From the NCBI RefSeq assembly GCF_001613045.1, contig NZ_BDBP01000005.1:62001-126000 (forward strand): a DNA stretch of 64,000 nt, in the 5' to 3' direction. Origin of the DNA: Nocardia lijiangensis NBRC 108240 (lineage in GTDB: Bacteria > Actinomycetota > Actinomycetes > Mycobacteriales > Mycobacteriaceae). Below are positions 20,303-28,058 of this stretch, piece by piece (the first letter of the stretch is position 1; every line of letters starts with the position of its first letter). Position numbers and translations under genes: made by a program. The notes under the pieces were generated by a model. The model was not told where the DNA came from and ran no database searches. It was given only the letters and a program-made list of their open reading frames with translations.

Positions 20303-20779
20303 ATGCGGGGATATGACAACTACCTGCGCTGGCTCTACCGCAACGGCAGGCCGAATCTCTTCGCCCGAATTCAGAATCGCTGCTCGGCATGGCTTTTCGC
20401 GATCGGCGTCGCGCCGCGCAGGGTCGCGACGTTGGGTATTCGCGGACGGCGCAGCGGGCGGATGATCTGGTTCCCAGTGGTGCTCGCAGAAGTCGACGGC
20501 GAACGGTATCTGGTATCGATGCTGGGCGGGAATGCGAACTGGGTACGCAACCTCGCCGCCGCCGACGGTCACGCCGTGCTACGGCACGGCACCAGCGAGA
20601 CCGTCCACCTCACGCAGGTCGTGCCTGCTCGACGGGCCCCGATCTTGCGGCAGTACCTCCGCGTGGCGCCCGGAGCGCGTCCGCACATACCGGTCGACCC
20701 GAATGCCCCACTTGCCGACTACGAACGAATCGCCGCGGACTACCCGGTGTTCCGGATCGAACACGAATCGGCTGGTTGA
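20303..20779 (+). CDS. Deazaflavin (F420)-dependent nitroreductase-family protein
   Basis: This 158-residue protein matches the DDN/DUF385 family of small F420H2-dependent reductases. The pattern VAPRRVATLGIRGRRSGR followed by WFPVVLAEVDGERYLVSMLGGNANWVRNL is split here into its two characteristic halves (residues about 35-82). These bind F420H2 and reduce quinones or nitro compounds at the membrane. The ATG at 20303 has AGGAG at 20291-20295. It follows the OtsB1 gene by 79 bases on the same strand and may be co-transcribed. Family members in M. tuberculosis (Ddn, Rv2003-neighbourhood genes) link to quinone redox protection; the substrate here is unknown. Confidence 0.85.
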   Translation: MRGYDNYLRWLYRNGRPNLFARIQNRCSAWLFAIGVAPRRVATLGIRGRRSGRMIWFPVVLAEVDGERYLVSMLGGNANWVRNLAAADGHAVLRHGTSETVHLTQVVPARRAPILRQYLRVAPGARPHIPVDPNAPLADYERIAADYPVFRIEHESAG

Positions 20780-20988
20780 GCAGCATCTCCGAAACGCGGT
20801 TGTGCGACGAGGTTCGATACCCAGCCGCGAGCGCTGCCGCATCGAATGCCCAGTGGTTGCTGGGTTGTGTGCGTTTCGTTCCTGCGGCGCCGAGGTGCAC
20901 GGTGCCGTCGGCGGGGACCGAAGGTATGCGATCGGATCCCATGGTGGTCGAAGTGTCACACCGTTCAGGAAAGGAAGGGGCCGACACG

Positions 20989-21435
20989 GTGGGAAATCAC
21001 ACGAAGCGAATGAGCGAGCGTCCAGCGCCGATGCCCTCGGCGCGCACGGTCTCGCGGTTGATTGTCCGACGGCTGCTCGGCTTTACCGGCAAGCGCCCAG
21101 CCTTGACACTTCTGATCGTGTTCTGCCCGATACTGGCGGCGGCATGGGTGCTATCGATTCTCACCCCGACGAGTTTCCAGAGATGGCATCTGGCGGTCGA
21201 GATCACCTCGACAGCCACGACCTGTGTTCTCATCGGTGTGCTGTATGGCATGCTGCGTCGCTCCAACGAGGACGCCCAGCACAAACTCGACGAAATCGCG
21301 ATTGCCCTGGCCGAGGTGATCGACGTCCTCGACTCGAGTCATGGGGGACGCACTCGCCACAGCCATCGGTTCTCCAGCCCAGTCGGACAGCACACTCAGA
21401 CACCACCCCACGCCGACAGCGGCCGCCGCACCTAG
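20989..21435 (+). CDS. Small two-helix membrane protein, low-affinity iron permease-like
   Basis: This 148-residue protein has two membrane segments (about residues 42-66 and 74-96) followed by RRSNEDAQHKLDEIAIALAEV. That arrangement resembles the low-affinity iron permease (Fet4-like) family, in which a KLDEL-type helix follows the last membrane span. The C-terminal 40 residues are polar and of low complexity. The GTG at 20989 has AAGGAAGGGG eight bases upstream; ATG 21010 is an alternative. A GGGGACCGAAGG sequence about 70 bases upstream weakly resembles a DosR half-site. The transport role is inference only. Confidence 0.65.
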   Translation: MGNHTKRMSERPAPMPSARTVSRLIVRRLLGFTGKRPALTLLIVFCPILAAAWVLSILTPTSFQRWHLAVEITSTATTCVLIGVLYGMLRRSNEDAQHKLDEIAIALAEVIDVLDSSHGGRTRHSHRFSSPVGQHTQTPPHADSGRRT

Positions 21436-21562
21436 TGTGCGGGCAGCGGTGCACTTTGGCGCCGCGGCGGGGAGGCGGCCGTTCGATACTCCATCAGCCC
21501 GTGTCGAGGGATGGTGGTCGGTGTAGCTGCGCAACTGCGCCCCAGATCTGGCGGCGGCCGGG

Positions 21563-22555
21563 TCACAAGCGATGTACCACGTCATCCAGCGCCCGGCGTG
21601 GGCTCATCGGGACCTGTGCGGCGCTGGTAGCTGCCCAGCCCATCCTGACCAGGAGCTGAGGGAAACCGCTGCCGGACAACAGATCTGTCCCCACGAGCGC
21701 GCGAGTGCCTGGCAGCTCCAGCGGTTCGGTCAGCGGACAGGTCGCCAATCCGATCGCGGTGGCGGCCAGCAGCACCGCACTGGTCGCCTCCCCGGCGCGT
21801 AGCCGCGACAGCGGATCGTCGGAGCTGGTGTGCACCAGCACCAGCACGCCACGAACATCGAGATCGTGCAGCACCGCCTCGGTCAGGGTCGGGTAGTGGA
21901 ACTCGCGGGTCAGCGGATCGGCCGCGGCCACAGTGCTGCGCGAGGGAACCCCTTCTTCGGCCGCGTGGCGTCCGCTCCAGGCGGCCAGCTCGGCTTGATA
22001 AGCAGGGTCGATGTGATGCTGCTGCGCGGCCTCCTGGAACGCCCGCACCAGACGGATCCGGGTGGAGCCCCCGGGAACCTCGCTGACCAGCGCGCCCTCG
22101 GCGGTACCCGCCGCGACGATCTTGGCAAGCAGCGCCTCGGGGACCTCCCAAGAGGTGGCCCGCCGCCGATCGGTGCGTCGGAGGTTGATCTCGCGCGCCG
22201 CTTCGATTACGTCATCGGTGGGGGTGGTCGCGGTGAACTCGATCGCCGCGAGATGCGTCGGCTCGGCCGGATTGGGGAACCTGTGTACGACTGTCTCCCA
22301 TCCCAACGACCGCGCCGCTACCCGGAAATGGTGCAATGCGGCACCACAGCTGATCAGCAGATCACGGCCATCCGGGTCGGCCTGCGGCAGTCTGCGGCTC
22401 TCGTCGGCGTACAGGTGCACGGTGGTGTCGCCGACGCGCCACTGCCACGGTTGGGTGTTGTGCACCGACGGCGCGCGCACGGCCAGCGCCAACGCGGCCC
22501 GCACGCTGTCGGCATCGGGATGCTTCCTGGCCATTTCCTTTGCCTCACTTTCCAT
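21563..22555 (-). CDS. Acg-like nitroreductase-family protein (copy 2)
   Basis: This 330-residue protein is the second Acg/Rv3131-type protein. It has the signature APSVHNTQPWQW near residue 32, CGAALHHFRVAARSLGW, and GLATCPLTEPLELP in the C-terminal half. It is probably cytoplasmic and flavin-binding, with roles in nitro or redox stress known for the family but no certain reaction. The ATG at 22555 has GAGAAAGG at good spacing; a long open frame further upstream is a GC-rich shadow. A good DosR-like site lies 48-67 bases upstream. It converges with the membrane gene at 20989-21435. Confidence 0.88.
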   Translation of the reverse strand: MESEAKEMARKHPDADSVRAALALAVRAPSVHNTQPWQWRVGDTTVHLYADESRRLPQADPDGRDLLISCGAALHHFRVAARSLGWETVVHRFPNPAEPTHLAAIEFTATTPTDDVIEAAREINLRRTDRRRATSWEVPEALLAKIVAAGTAEGALVSEVPGGSTRIRLVRAFQEAAQQHHIDPAYQAELAAWSGRHAAEEGVPSRSTVAAADPLTREFHYPTLTEAVLHDLDVRGVLVLVHTSSDDPLSRLRAGEATSAVLLAATAIGLATCPLTEPLELPGTRALVGTDLLSGSGFPQLLVRMGWAATSAAQVPMSPRRALDDVVHRL

Positions 22556-22602
22556 GACGATGCCTTTCTCGCCTACGGTCGCATGCGGCTGGCGGCTCGC
22601 CG

Positions 22603-22622
22603 AAGGGGACAAAGGCCACAAC
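22603..22622 (+). promoter_or_regulatory. DosR-like box upstream of acg-type copy 2
   Basis: GGGGACAAAGGCCACAA matches 12 of 20 consensus positions, including an intact GGGAC half-site. It is 48 bases upstream of ATG 22555. The rest of the 316-base gap (22556-22871) shows no gene. Confidence 0.45.
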
Positions 22623-22871
22623 TCGAGGGCCCGGCGACCTCTGCGCGAACCACGAAGCACCCATCGGCACCACCGCTGAGTCGACGTGATCGACGCCGTC
22701 ACCACACCCGCCACTGCCTCGCGCACCCTGCCGAACGGGGACCAACCCACCTACCGGGACCTCGCCCACATCAGGACACCAATACGCCAACCCAGGCAAC
22801 ATCTTTCGACCCGCCAATACCGGAAGCGCCGGGCAGCTGCACTTCTCACAGCCACCACGTCGAAACACGGC

Positions 22872-23078
22872 CTAACCGCCGTGAGCGTGCTGTGCTGCTC
22901 GATTTCGCGGCGCGGCGTCGCGTCCGCTGCTGCCGATCAGGACCAGCACCAGCAGCGGGCAGGCCACAGCGATCTGGAGCAGCAGGAGGATGGCGACCGG
23001 CAGACCGGCGAGGACCAGTGCGGTGACCAGGACAGTCACCGCGAGCACGTACAGCGGTGCGTAACGGATGTTCATCAT
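22872..23078 (-). CDS. Small hydrophobic membrane protein
   Basis: This 68-residue protein has two adjacent hydrophobic segments (about residues 8-27 and 28-47, forming a hairpin) and a polar C-terminal tail. ATG 23078 (MMNIRY) follows GAGGAA at suitable spacing. It lies 19 bases downstream of the hibernation-factor gene on the same strand and is probably co-transcribed with it. I do not recognise a named family. Small membrane hairpins are common in dormancy loci, but no function can be assigned. Confidence 0.6.
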   Translation of the reverse strand: MMNIRYAPLYVLAVTVLVTALVLAGLPVAILLLLQIAVACPLLVLVLIGSSGRDAAPRNRAAQHAHGG

Positions 23079-23097
23079 GCTTCCTCGAGCCGCACTC

Positions 23098-23901
23098 TCA
23101 CTGCTGTGTTGGCGGCGTGATCAGTCCGTAGTCACCGTCGTACCGGTGATAGAGCACGCTGCCCCGGTTCGATGCTCGGTCGCGGAAGAAGACGAACGGC
23201 AGGCCGGTCAGCTCGAGACGCGCAATGGCGTCCTGGACTTGCAGTGCCGGTGCCGGCGTCGGACTGACGGTGAACGGCACAGCGCTGTGAGTCACGGACT
23301 CGGGATGCGGATCCAGCTGCGCGAGCCGGTAACCGCGGTCGCCGACGCGGTACAGCACGCTGTCGGCGTCGGTGCCGGATTCGGTGAACAGGTGGAAGTC
23401 GTAGTCCATGACTTCCATGTCGAACACGGCCTCGTCGCACGTTTCACCGACCAGTGCATACGACTTTCGCCGCACGATCTGTCGCTGCTCAGCGGCGTCG
23501 TGAGTGCGTGGCAGCAGGTAGTCCACGGCGTCACCGTGCCGCCATTCATGGGGCCGCACACGAGACCTTCCGCCGCGCACCGCTTCCCAGTGACGCCCGA
23601 GCCGCTCGAGGCGCGTCTTCAACCGGGCAGTGAGAAGATCGATGGCCTCCCTGGCTGTCGCGGCGGCGACCTGGACCCGGACCGGGCGTCCGTTCATATT
23701 CACGTTCGCCTGCGCGATGATCGGTCGCGCAACCGCGGGGTCGGCGTGCCCGGTCAGCCGAACTCGCACCCCCAGCAGCGGCTCGGACGCATGATCCAAA
23801 GCGGCGTTGAGCTTTTCCCGTGCGTAGTCGGCCGCTGCCGCCGAGACATGGTGCCCGATCGATATCCGAAGTGCCGCATCCGTTGCGGTGCCTTTGCTCA
23901 T
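23098..23901 (-). CDS. Ribosome hibernation/dormancy-associated translation inhibitor (HPF-like, Rv0079-type)
   Basis: This 267-residue protein has two parts. The N-terminal region (about 10-95, DYAREKLNAALDHASEP, then VARPIIAQANVNMNGR) resembles the S30AE/HPF ribosome-binding domain. The C-terminal repeat region (VDYLLPRTHDAAEQRQIVRR..K, then YDFHLFTESGTDADSVLYR) includes elements of the HPF dimerisation domain. The same arrangement is known in DosR-regulated Rv0079 (DATIN), which binds ribosomes and inhibits translation. It should stall and protect ribosomes in dormancy. The start has no obvious ribosome site, so a leaderless transcript is possible. A DosR-like site lies 34-53 bases upstream. 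Confidence 0.85.
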   Translation of the reverse strand: MSKGTATDAALRISIGHHVSAAAADYAREKLNAALDHASEPLLGVRVRLTGHADPAVARPIIAQANVNMNGRPVRVQVAAATAREAIDLLTARLKTRLERLGRHWEAVRGGRSRVRPHEWRHGDAVDYLLPRTHDAAEQRQIVRRKSYALVGETCDEAVFDMEVMDYDFHLFTESGTDADSVLYRVGDRGYRLAQLDPHPESVTHSAVPFTVSPTPAPALQVQDAIARLELTGLPFVFFRDRASNRGSVLYHRYDGDYGLITPPTQQ

Positions 23902-23934
23902 GCAAACGACTCTGGCACCGCTGACACTGCGCGG

Positions 23935-23954
23935 TGAGAGCCGAAAGACCCGTC
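23935..23954 (-). promoter_or_regulatory. DosR-like box upstream of the hibernation factor
   Basis: Minus-strand GGGTCTTTCGGCTC matches 12 of 20 consensus positions, with one mismatch in the GGGAC half-site. It lies 34-53 bases from ATG 23901. Confidence 0.35.
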
Positions 23955-24093
23955 CGGCACCCGCCGATGGACCCCTTCGTACACGCCGACCGACTGCTAT
24001 GGGTGTGTACGAATGTCACTCCCGCACGGCATCTTTCGTGAGCAGGTTGCCCAAGCCACGTCATCCGTCGATGATGCGGGGGATGGAGCCCGG

Positions 24094-25524
24094 TCACGGA
24101 TCGCAGCGATGCCGACCGTTGGGTTCGGCCGTGACGTCGCCACCGTCTGGTCGGTGGCCTACGCGGCCGAGCCGAAGCACGGTGGCGAATCCCGCGGCGA
24201 GACAGTCGGTCAGGGTTGTGATGTCGGGGATTGCGTCGGCATCGGCGTTGACGGCGATGTAGCAGGTTCCGGCGTGCGAGGTCAGCGTCACGTTGACGGC
24301 CGTGCCGATGGTGGGACCGAAGGCGTACAACCGATCGATGCGCGCCCCGGCAATGTACAAGGGCACCGGGGAACCAGGAACGTTGGACGCGACGAAGTCC
24401 ACATGCTTGAGCATCTCGGTGACCACGCCGACCGGCAGCCGGTTGAACGCCGCCGCGACGGCCCCGGACAGCGGTATCGCCGGCTCGCGGCGCCAACTCC
24501 CGACCGTGCCGTTCACGGCCCGCATCAATTCTCCGGGAGCGGAGATGCCGACCGGCAACGCGAAACGCGCGAGAGTGATCCGGTTGCCGCCGAGGGGATC
24601 ATCGGCGGTGCGAAGACTGATCGGCATGGTCAGCCGCAACCGGTCGACCGTCGCCGCGTGCTGGTCGTGATATCGGCGTAGTCCGATGACCACCGCGGTC
24701 AGGAAGGCATCGTTCATCGTGCAGCCCGACGACCGCGCCGCGCGTTGCAGTTGCTCGACGGGCGCCTCGAGCGTCGCCAGTTGGCGATCGAGTCCGCGCT
24801 CGGTCATCACCGGCGACATTGTCGCGGTGACGGGCTTGACCAGACGAGCCAGCGAAGTCGCCAGTGCCGCGCCGTCGCGTACCGTGCGCGCCGGATGGGC
24901 GAGGACTCGTCGCGCGGTCTGTCGTGTTGCCCGAATGCCGCCGCGGAGAAGATCCGAGCCCACTGACCAGTTCCACTCCACGATGTCGCGCAGCGCGCCG
25001 TCACCGTCGGCCGCGGGCTCGGGAAGCTGGCCGGGATCGGTTTCCGAACGATCGACATCCAGCAGTGCCGTCGCGATCTGAATGCCGCCTATGCCATCGG
25101 TGAGACTGTGGTGCAGCGTCATCACCAGCGCACACCGCGCCCCGGCCAAACCGCTGAGCAGCGTAGAGCGCCACAGCGGACGGGCCGGATCGAAGGCCGT
25201 CATCGCCTCGGTGCGCGCGAACTCGAGGACCGCGGACATGTCCGCGGGTTTCGGCAATGCGGCCCGCCGCAGGTGCCAGGACAGGTCGAAACCCGGATCG
25301 AGTGCCCACCGGGGTGGGGCCAAGCCGAGCGGCGCAGTGACCAGTCGATGCCGCAGTCTCGGAACGAGGCGGGTGCCCCGATCGATTGTGCGCACGAGCC
25401 GATCCCAGTCAGGGTCGGTATCGAGGACCATGACCGAGACGATCGTCGAACGCAGGACCGGATCGCGCTCCATGTTCCACGAGAACAGGTCCGATTGCGA
25501 CATGTGGGATTCACGGGAGCCCAT
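24094..25524 (-). CDS. Wax ester synthase / diacylglycerol acyltransferase (second copy)
   Basis: This 476-residue WES/DGAT protein has the catalytic HHSLTDG at residues 138-144, the acceptor-side PLWRSTLLSGL segment just before it, and the C-terminal FVASNVPGSPVPLYIAGARI block conserved in the family. It makes triacylglycerol or wax ester from acyl-CoA. ATG 25524 (MGSRES) was chosen because AGG lies directly upstream; ATG 25503 is possible. It belongs to a different subgroup from the copy at 845-2185: its opening DLFSWNMERDP replaces the usual PLDxxFL. Two copies in one dormancy island suggest storage lipid is a major output. Confidence 0.9.
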   Translation of the reverse strand: MGSRESHMSQSDLFSWNMERDPVLRSTIVSVMVLDTDPDWDRLVRTIDRGTRLVPRLRHRLVTAPLGLAPPRWALDPGFDLSWHLRRAALPKPADMSAVLEFARTEAMTAFDPARPLWRSTLLSGLAGARCALVMTLHHSLTDGIGGIQIATALLDVDRSETDPGQLPEPAADGDGALRDIVEWNWSVGSDLLRGGIRATRQTARRVLAHPARTVRDGAALATSLARLVKPVTATMSPVMTERGLDRQLATLEAPVEQLQRAARSSGCTMNDAFLTAVVIGLRRYHDQHAATVDRLRLTMPISLRTADDPLGGNRITLARFALPVGISAPGELMRAVNGTVGSWRREPAIPLSGAVAAAFNRLPVGVVTEMLKHVDFVASNVPGSPVPLYIAGARIDRLYAFGPTIGTAVNVTLTSHAGTCYIAVNADADAIPDITTLTDCLAAGFATVLRLGRVGHRPDGGDVTAEPNGRHRCDP

Positions 25525-25753
25525 CACCTGCCGCCTTCGTGTTGCCGTAGTTTCGTCGTCACCGCTTCCTGAAGCCAGCGGTATCCACACCGTCAAGTGT
25601 GGTCGATCCCGCCCGGAGGACAACCGATCACGAAGGCCCTTCTGGCGAGGCCCTTCGTCCTCTCATCGACCACCAGCCGGGAAACCTTGCTGCACGGTCC
25701 GGTGGCGAGTACCTGAGGTGGGTTGGCGCCCGTGCGCGACGTCCGTCTCCTGG

Positions 25754-25773
25754 TCGGGGGCGTTGGTCATCTG
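25754..25773 (-). promoter_or_regulatory. DosR-like box between the WES/DGAT gene and the SHOCT gene
   Basis: Minus-strand TGACCAACGCCCCCGA matches 12 of 20 consensus positions and shares the GACCAACG core with 16134-16153. It lies 109 bases before ATG 25882 and 230 bases before ATG 25524, in the divergent intergenic region. Confidence 0.4.
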
Positions 25774-25881
25774 CTGTTGGTGTCGATCGCCTCTGCCGCG
25801 GCGGGTGATGTGCGACGCACAGTGGTTATCGGCCGGGCATCTGCCCGGAAGCGCCCCTGATGCACGTGAGGAGACAGTGCC

Positions 25882-26142
25882 ATGATGGTGTGGTACGGCA
25901 ACGACATGCATGGGTGGGGGTATGCGTGGATGAGCCTCGGCATGGTGTTGTTCTGGGGTCTGCTGATCACCGCCTTGGTGGTGGTCGTCCGTGTCGCTAC
26001 TCGTCCCGACCTGGATCGCCGCGCGGAGCCGCCTGCGGTGGAACGTTTGCTGGCGGAACGGTTCGCGCGTGGGGAGATCGATGGCAAGGAGTACGTGAGC
26101 CGGCTCGAGACCCTGCGTGAGCAGGGTGCGGGCCACGCTTGA
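25882..26142 (+). CDS. Small SHOCT-domain membrane protein
   Basis: This 86-residue protein has one membrane segment (about residues 15-40) and a C-terminal SHOCT motif, LLAERFARGEIDGKEYVSRLETL (split here as residues 56-66 and 67-78). SHOCT domains are short oligomerisation motifs. The N-terminus is rich in Trp, Gly and His (YGNDMHGWGYAWM). ATG 25882 follows GAGGAGA. It precedes the phosphoribosyltransferase fusion by 152 bases and may be in its operon. Similar small proteins occur with stress and metal genes, but the role is unknown. Confidence 0.8.
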   Translation: MMVWYGNDMHGWGYAWMSLGMVLFWGLLITALVVVVRVATRPDLDRRAEPPAVERLLAERFARGEIDGKEYVSRLETLREQGAGHA

Positions 26143-26294
26143 ACTGCGAGCCCGGTCATCGCGGGCGGCATGCGTGTCGCGCGCGTCGTCGTCTCGCGTA
26201 GTCGAGACCCGCCGCTCTCGACTCGGCGGCGATCGGAATCGCGGCCACACAGTCGCCGACGCTCACGCTGAGGATCGCCTGAAGGGGTGCTGCG

Positions 26295-27620
26295 ATGTTG
26301 TTCGATGATCGCCGTGACGCCGGGCGCCGGCTGGCTCGGCGGCTAGAGCGTCTGCGGGGCGAGGACGTCGTCGTGGTCGGCCTGCCGCGGGGCGGTGTCG
26401 CTGTGGCCTACGAGGTCGCGCGGGCATTGGATGCGCCCCTGGATGTGATCGTGGTGCGTAAGCTCGGCGTCCCGCGCCAACCGGAACTCGCCTTCGGCGC
26501 GATCGGTGAGGACGAGGTCCTCGTGATCAACGACGAGATCGTCGCCTACGCGAAACTCACGCGCGAGGAAATGGCGACGGTGGAGCGCCGCGAACGCGGC
26601 GAACTGTCGCGGCGTGCCGGGCTGCTGCGGCGGACACGCTCGCGTGTCCCGCTGGTGGGTCGCACCGTGGTCGTGGTCGATGACGGCATCGCGACCGGTG
26701 CGACAGCGCGGGCCGCCTGCCAGGTGGCGTGGGCACACGGTGCGCGCCGCGTTGTGCTGGCCGTGCCGGTCGCGCCCGCTGACTCGCCGGCGATGCTGAA
26801 GGGCGACGCCGATGAGGTGGTGTGCCTGCATGCACCGACACTGTTCGGCGCTGTCGGCTCTTGGTATCGGCACTTCGGCCAGGTCTGTGACGCCGAGGTC
26901 ACCGAGCTGCTGGGCTCGTTGCCTGGCGATATGCGGGAGCCCCAGGCGGATCCCGCGAGCGATCCGCCGCTGCGCGACGACGAGGTGCAGTTCCGGGCTG
27001 GAGAGGTCGAGCTGGCCGGGAATCTGACGATTCCGGAGAACCCGATCGGGATGGTGGTGTTCGTTCACGGCAGCGGCAGCAGCCGTCACAGCGCGCGCAA
27101 CCGTTCTGTGGCCGAGGTGCTGAACCGAGCTGGGCTGGGCACGCTGCTGTTCGACCTGCTCACCGTAGACGAGGAGAACTCTCGGGCACGGGTTTTCGAT
27201 ATCGAGCTGCTGTCACGGCGGCTTCTCGCCGCCACCGACTGGCTGACCTGTCGAGACGAGGTCAACGGCCTGCGGATCGGGTACTTCGGAGCCAGCACGG
27301 GTGCGGCCGCGGCGTTGCGCGCGGCAGCCGATCCCAGCGTGGAGATCGCGGCGGTGGTATCGCGTGGCGGCCGACCGGAGCTTGCCGGTCCGGCGCTGGC
27401 CGCGGTGCGCGCACCGACGCTGCTGATCGTGGGTGGTCACGACCTTCGCGTGCTGGAGCTCAACCGCCTTGCGGCGCAGGAGATGTCGTGTGAGACCGTG
27501 TTGGCGGTGGTGCCTGGAGCGACTCACCTGTTCGTCGAGCCAGGTGCATTGGAGAAGGTCGCCGAACTGGCCCGCGACTGGTTTGTCAACCAGCTGACGC
27601 CCGCACCGGGCGGTCGATGA
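26295..27620 (+). CDS. Phosphoribosyltransferase-alpha/beta hydrolase fusion (Rv0571c-like)
   Basis: This 441-residue protein fuses two domains. Residues about 1-210 form a type I phosphoribosyltransferase, with the PRPP-binding loop VVVVDDGIATGATARAA (near residues 127-143). Residues about 230-435 form a dienelactone-hydrolase-like alpha/beta hydrolase with the FGASTGAA nucleophile elbow, the GGHDLRV acid segment and GATHLF histidine segment. M. tuberculosis Rv0571c and Rv2030c have this fusion and are DosR-regulated. The coupled reaction is unknown; nucleotide or cofactor salvage is a guess. ATG 26295 follows AAGGGG. No broken motif is seen. Confidence 0.88.
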   Translation: MLFDDRRDAGRRLARRLERLRGEDVVVVGLPRGGVAVAYEVARALDAPLDVIVVRKLGVPRQPELAFGAIGEDEVLVINDEIVAYAKLTREEMATVERRERGELSRRAGLLRRTRSRVPLVGRTVVVVDDGIATGATARAACQVAWAHGARRVVLAVPVAPADSPAMLKGDADEVVCLHAPTLFGAVGSWYRHFGQVCDAEVTELLGSLPGDMREPQADPASDPPLRDDEVQFRAGEVELAGNLTIPENPIGMVVFVHGSGSSRHSARNRSVAEVLNRAGLGTLLFDLLTVDEENSRARVFDIELLSRRLLAATDWLTCRDEVNGLRIGYFGASTGAAAALRAAADPSVEIAAVVSRGGRPELAGPALAAVRAPTLLIVGGHDLRVLELNRLAAQEMSCETVLAVVPGATHLFVEPGALEKVAELARDWFVNQLTPAPGGR

Positions 27621-27722
27621 ACTGCGGTTTTGCTGCTCCGATCGGTCGGTTCGGATCCGGTGCCATGGGTGGCTCGAGGTTGTCCTCGGTGCCCACCCTC
27701 CGCGTCAGGCGTGTGGTCCTTC

Positions 27723-27742
27723 GCAGCGACCAATGGCCCTAC
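27723..27742 (+). promoter_or_regulatory. DosR-like box upstream of the DUF1918-kinase-devR operon
   Basis: GCGACCAATGGCCCTAC matches 11 of 20 consensus positions and carries the GACCAATG core found again at 30544-30563. It lies 62 bases before ATG 27804, so devR may autoregulate through it. Confidence 0.45.
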
Positions 27743-27803
27743 TGGCGTGGCACGCCCCAGAGCGAGGATGGACTTTGCCCGGAATACAGGAGGTTGAGGT
27801 CAC

Positions 27804-28058
27804 ATGCAGGCCAAAGCAGGGGACTGGCTGATCGTCGAAGGGCGCAGTGTCGGCGGGACGGTGCGGCACGGACTCATCGAGGAGGTGCACGGCAAGGACG
27901 GGGCACCGCCCTACGTGGTGCATTGGAGCGATAGCGGGCACCGAGCCCTGACGTTCCCGGGTCCGGACGCGCACGTCGTCACCAGCGATGAGCTCCGCGC
28001 CCAGGAAGAGATCTCGGCCCATCACCTGTCCTCGAAGCACTACCGGCCGGCCCAGTAG
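27804..28058 (+). CDS. DUF1918-domain protein
   Basis: This 84-residue protein matches DUF1918, a small SH3-like beta-barrel. It shows GDWLIVEGRSVGGTVRHG, then PPYVVHWSDSGHRALTFPGPD, and a polar tail ending SSKHYRPAQ. The function is not established; similar short barrels bind nucleic acid or peptides. ATG 27804 follows CAGGAGG. Its TAG shares one base with the GTG of the next gene, so the two are coupled. It heads an apparent operon with the Rv2004c-like kinase and devR. Confidence 0.85.
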   Translation: MQAKAGDWLIVEGRSVGGTVRHGLIEEVHGKDGAPPYVVHWSDSGHRALTFPGPDAHVVTSDELRAQEEISAHHLSSKHYRPAQ

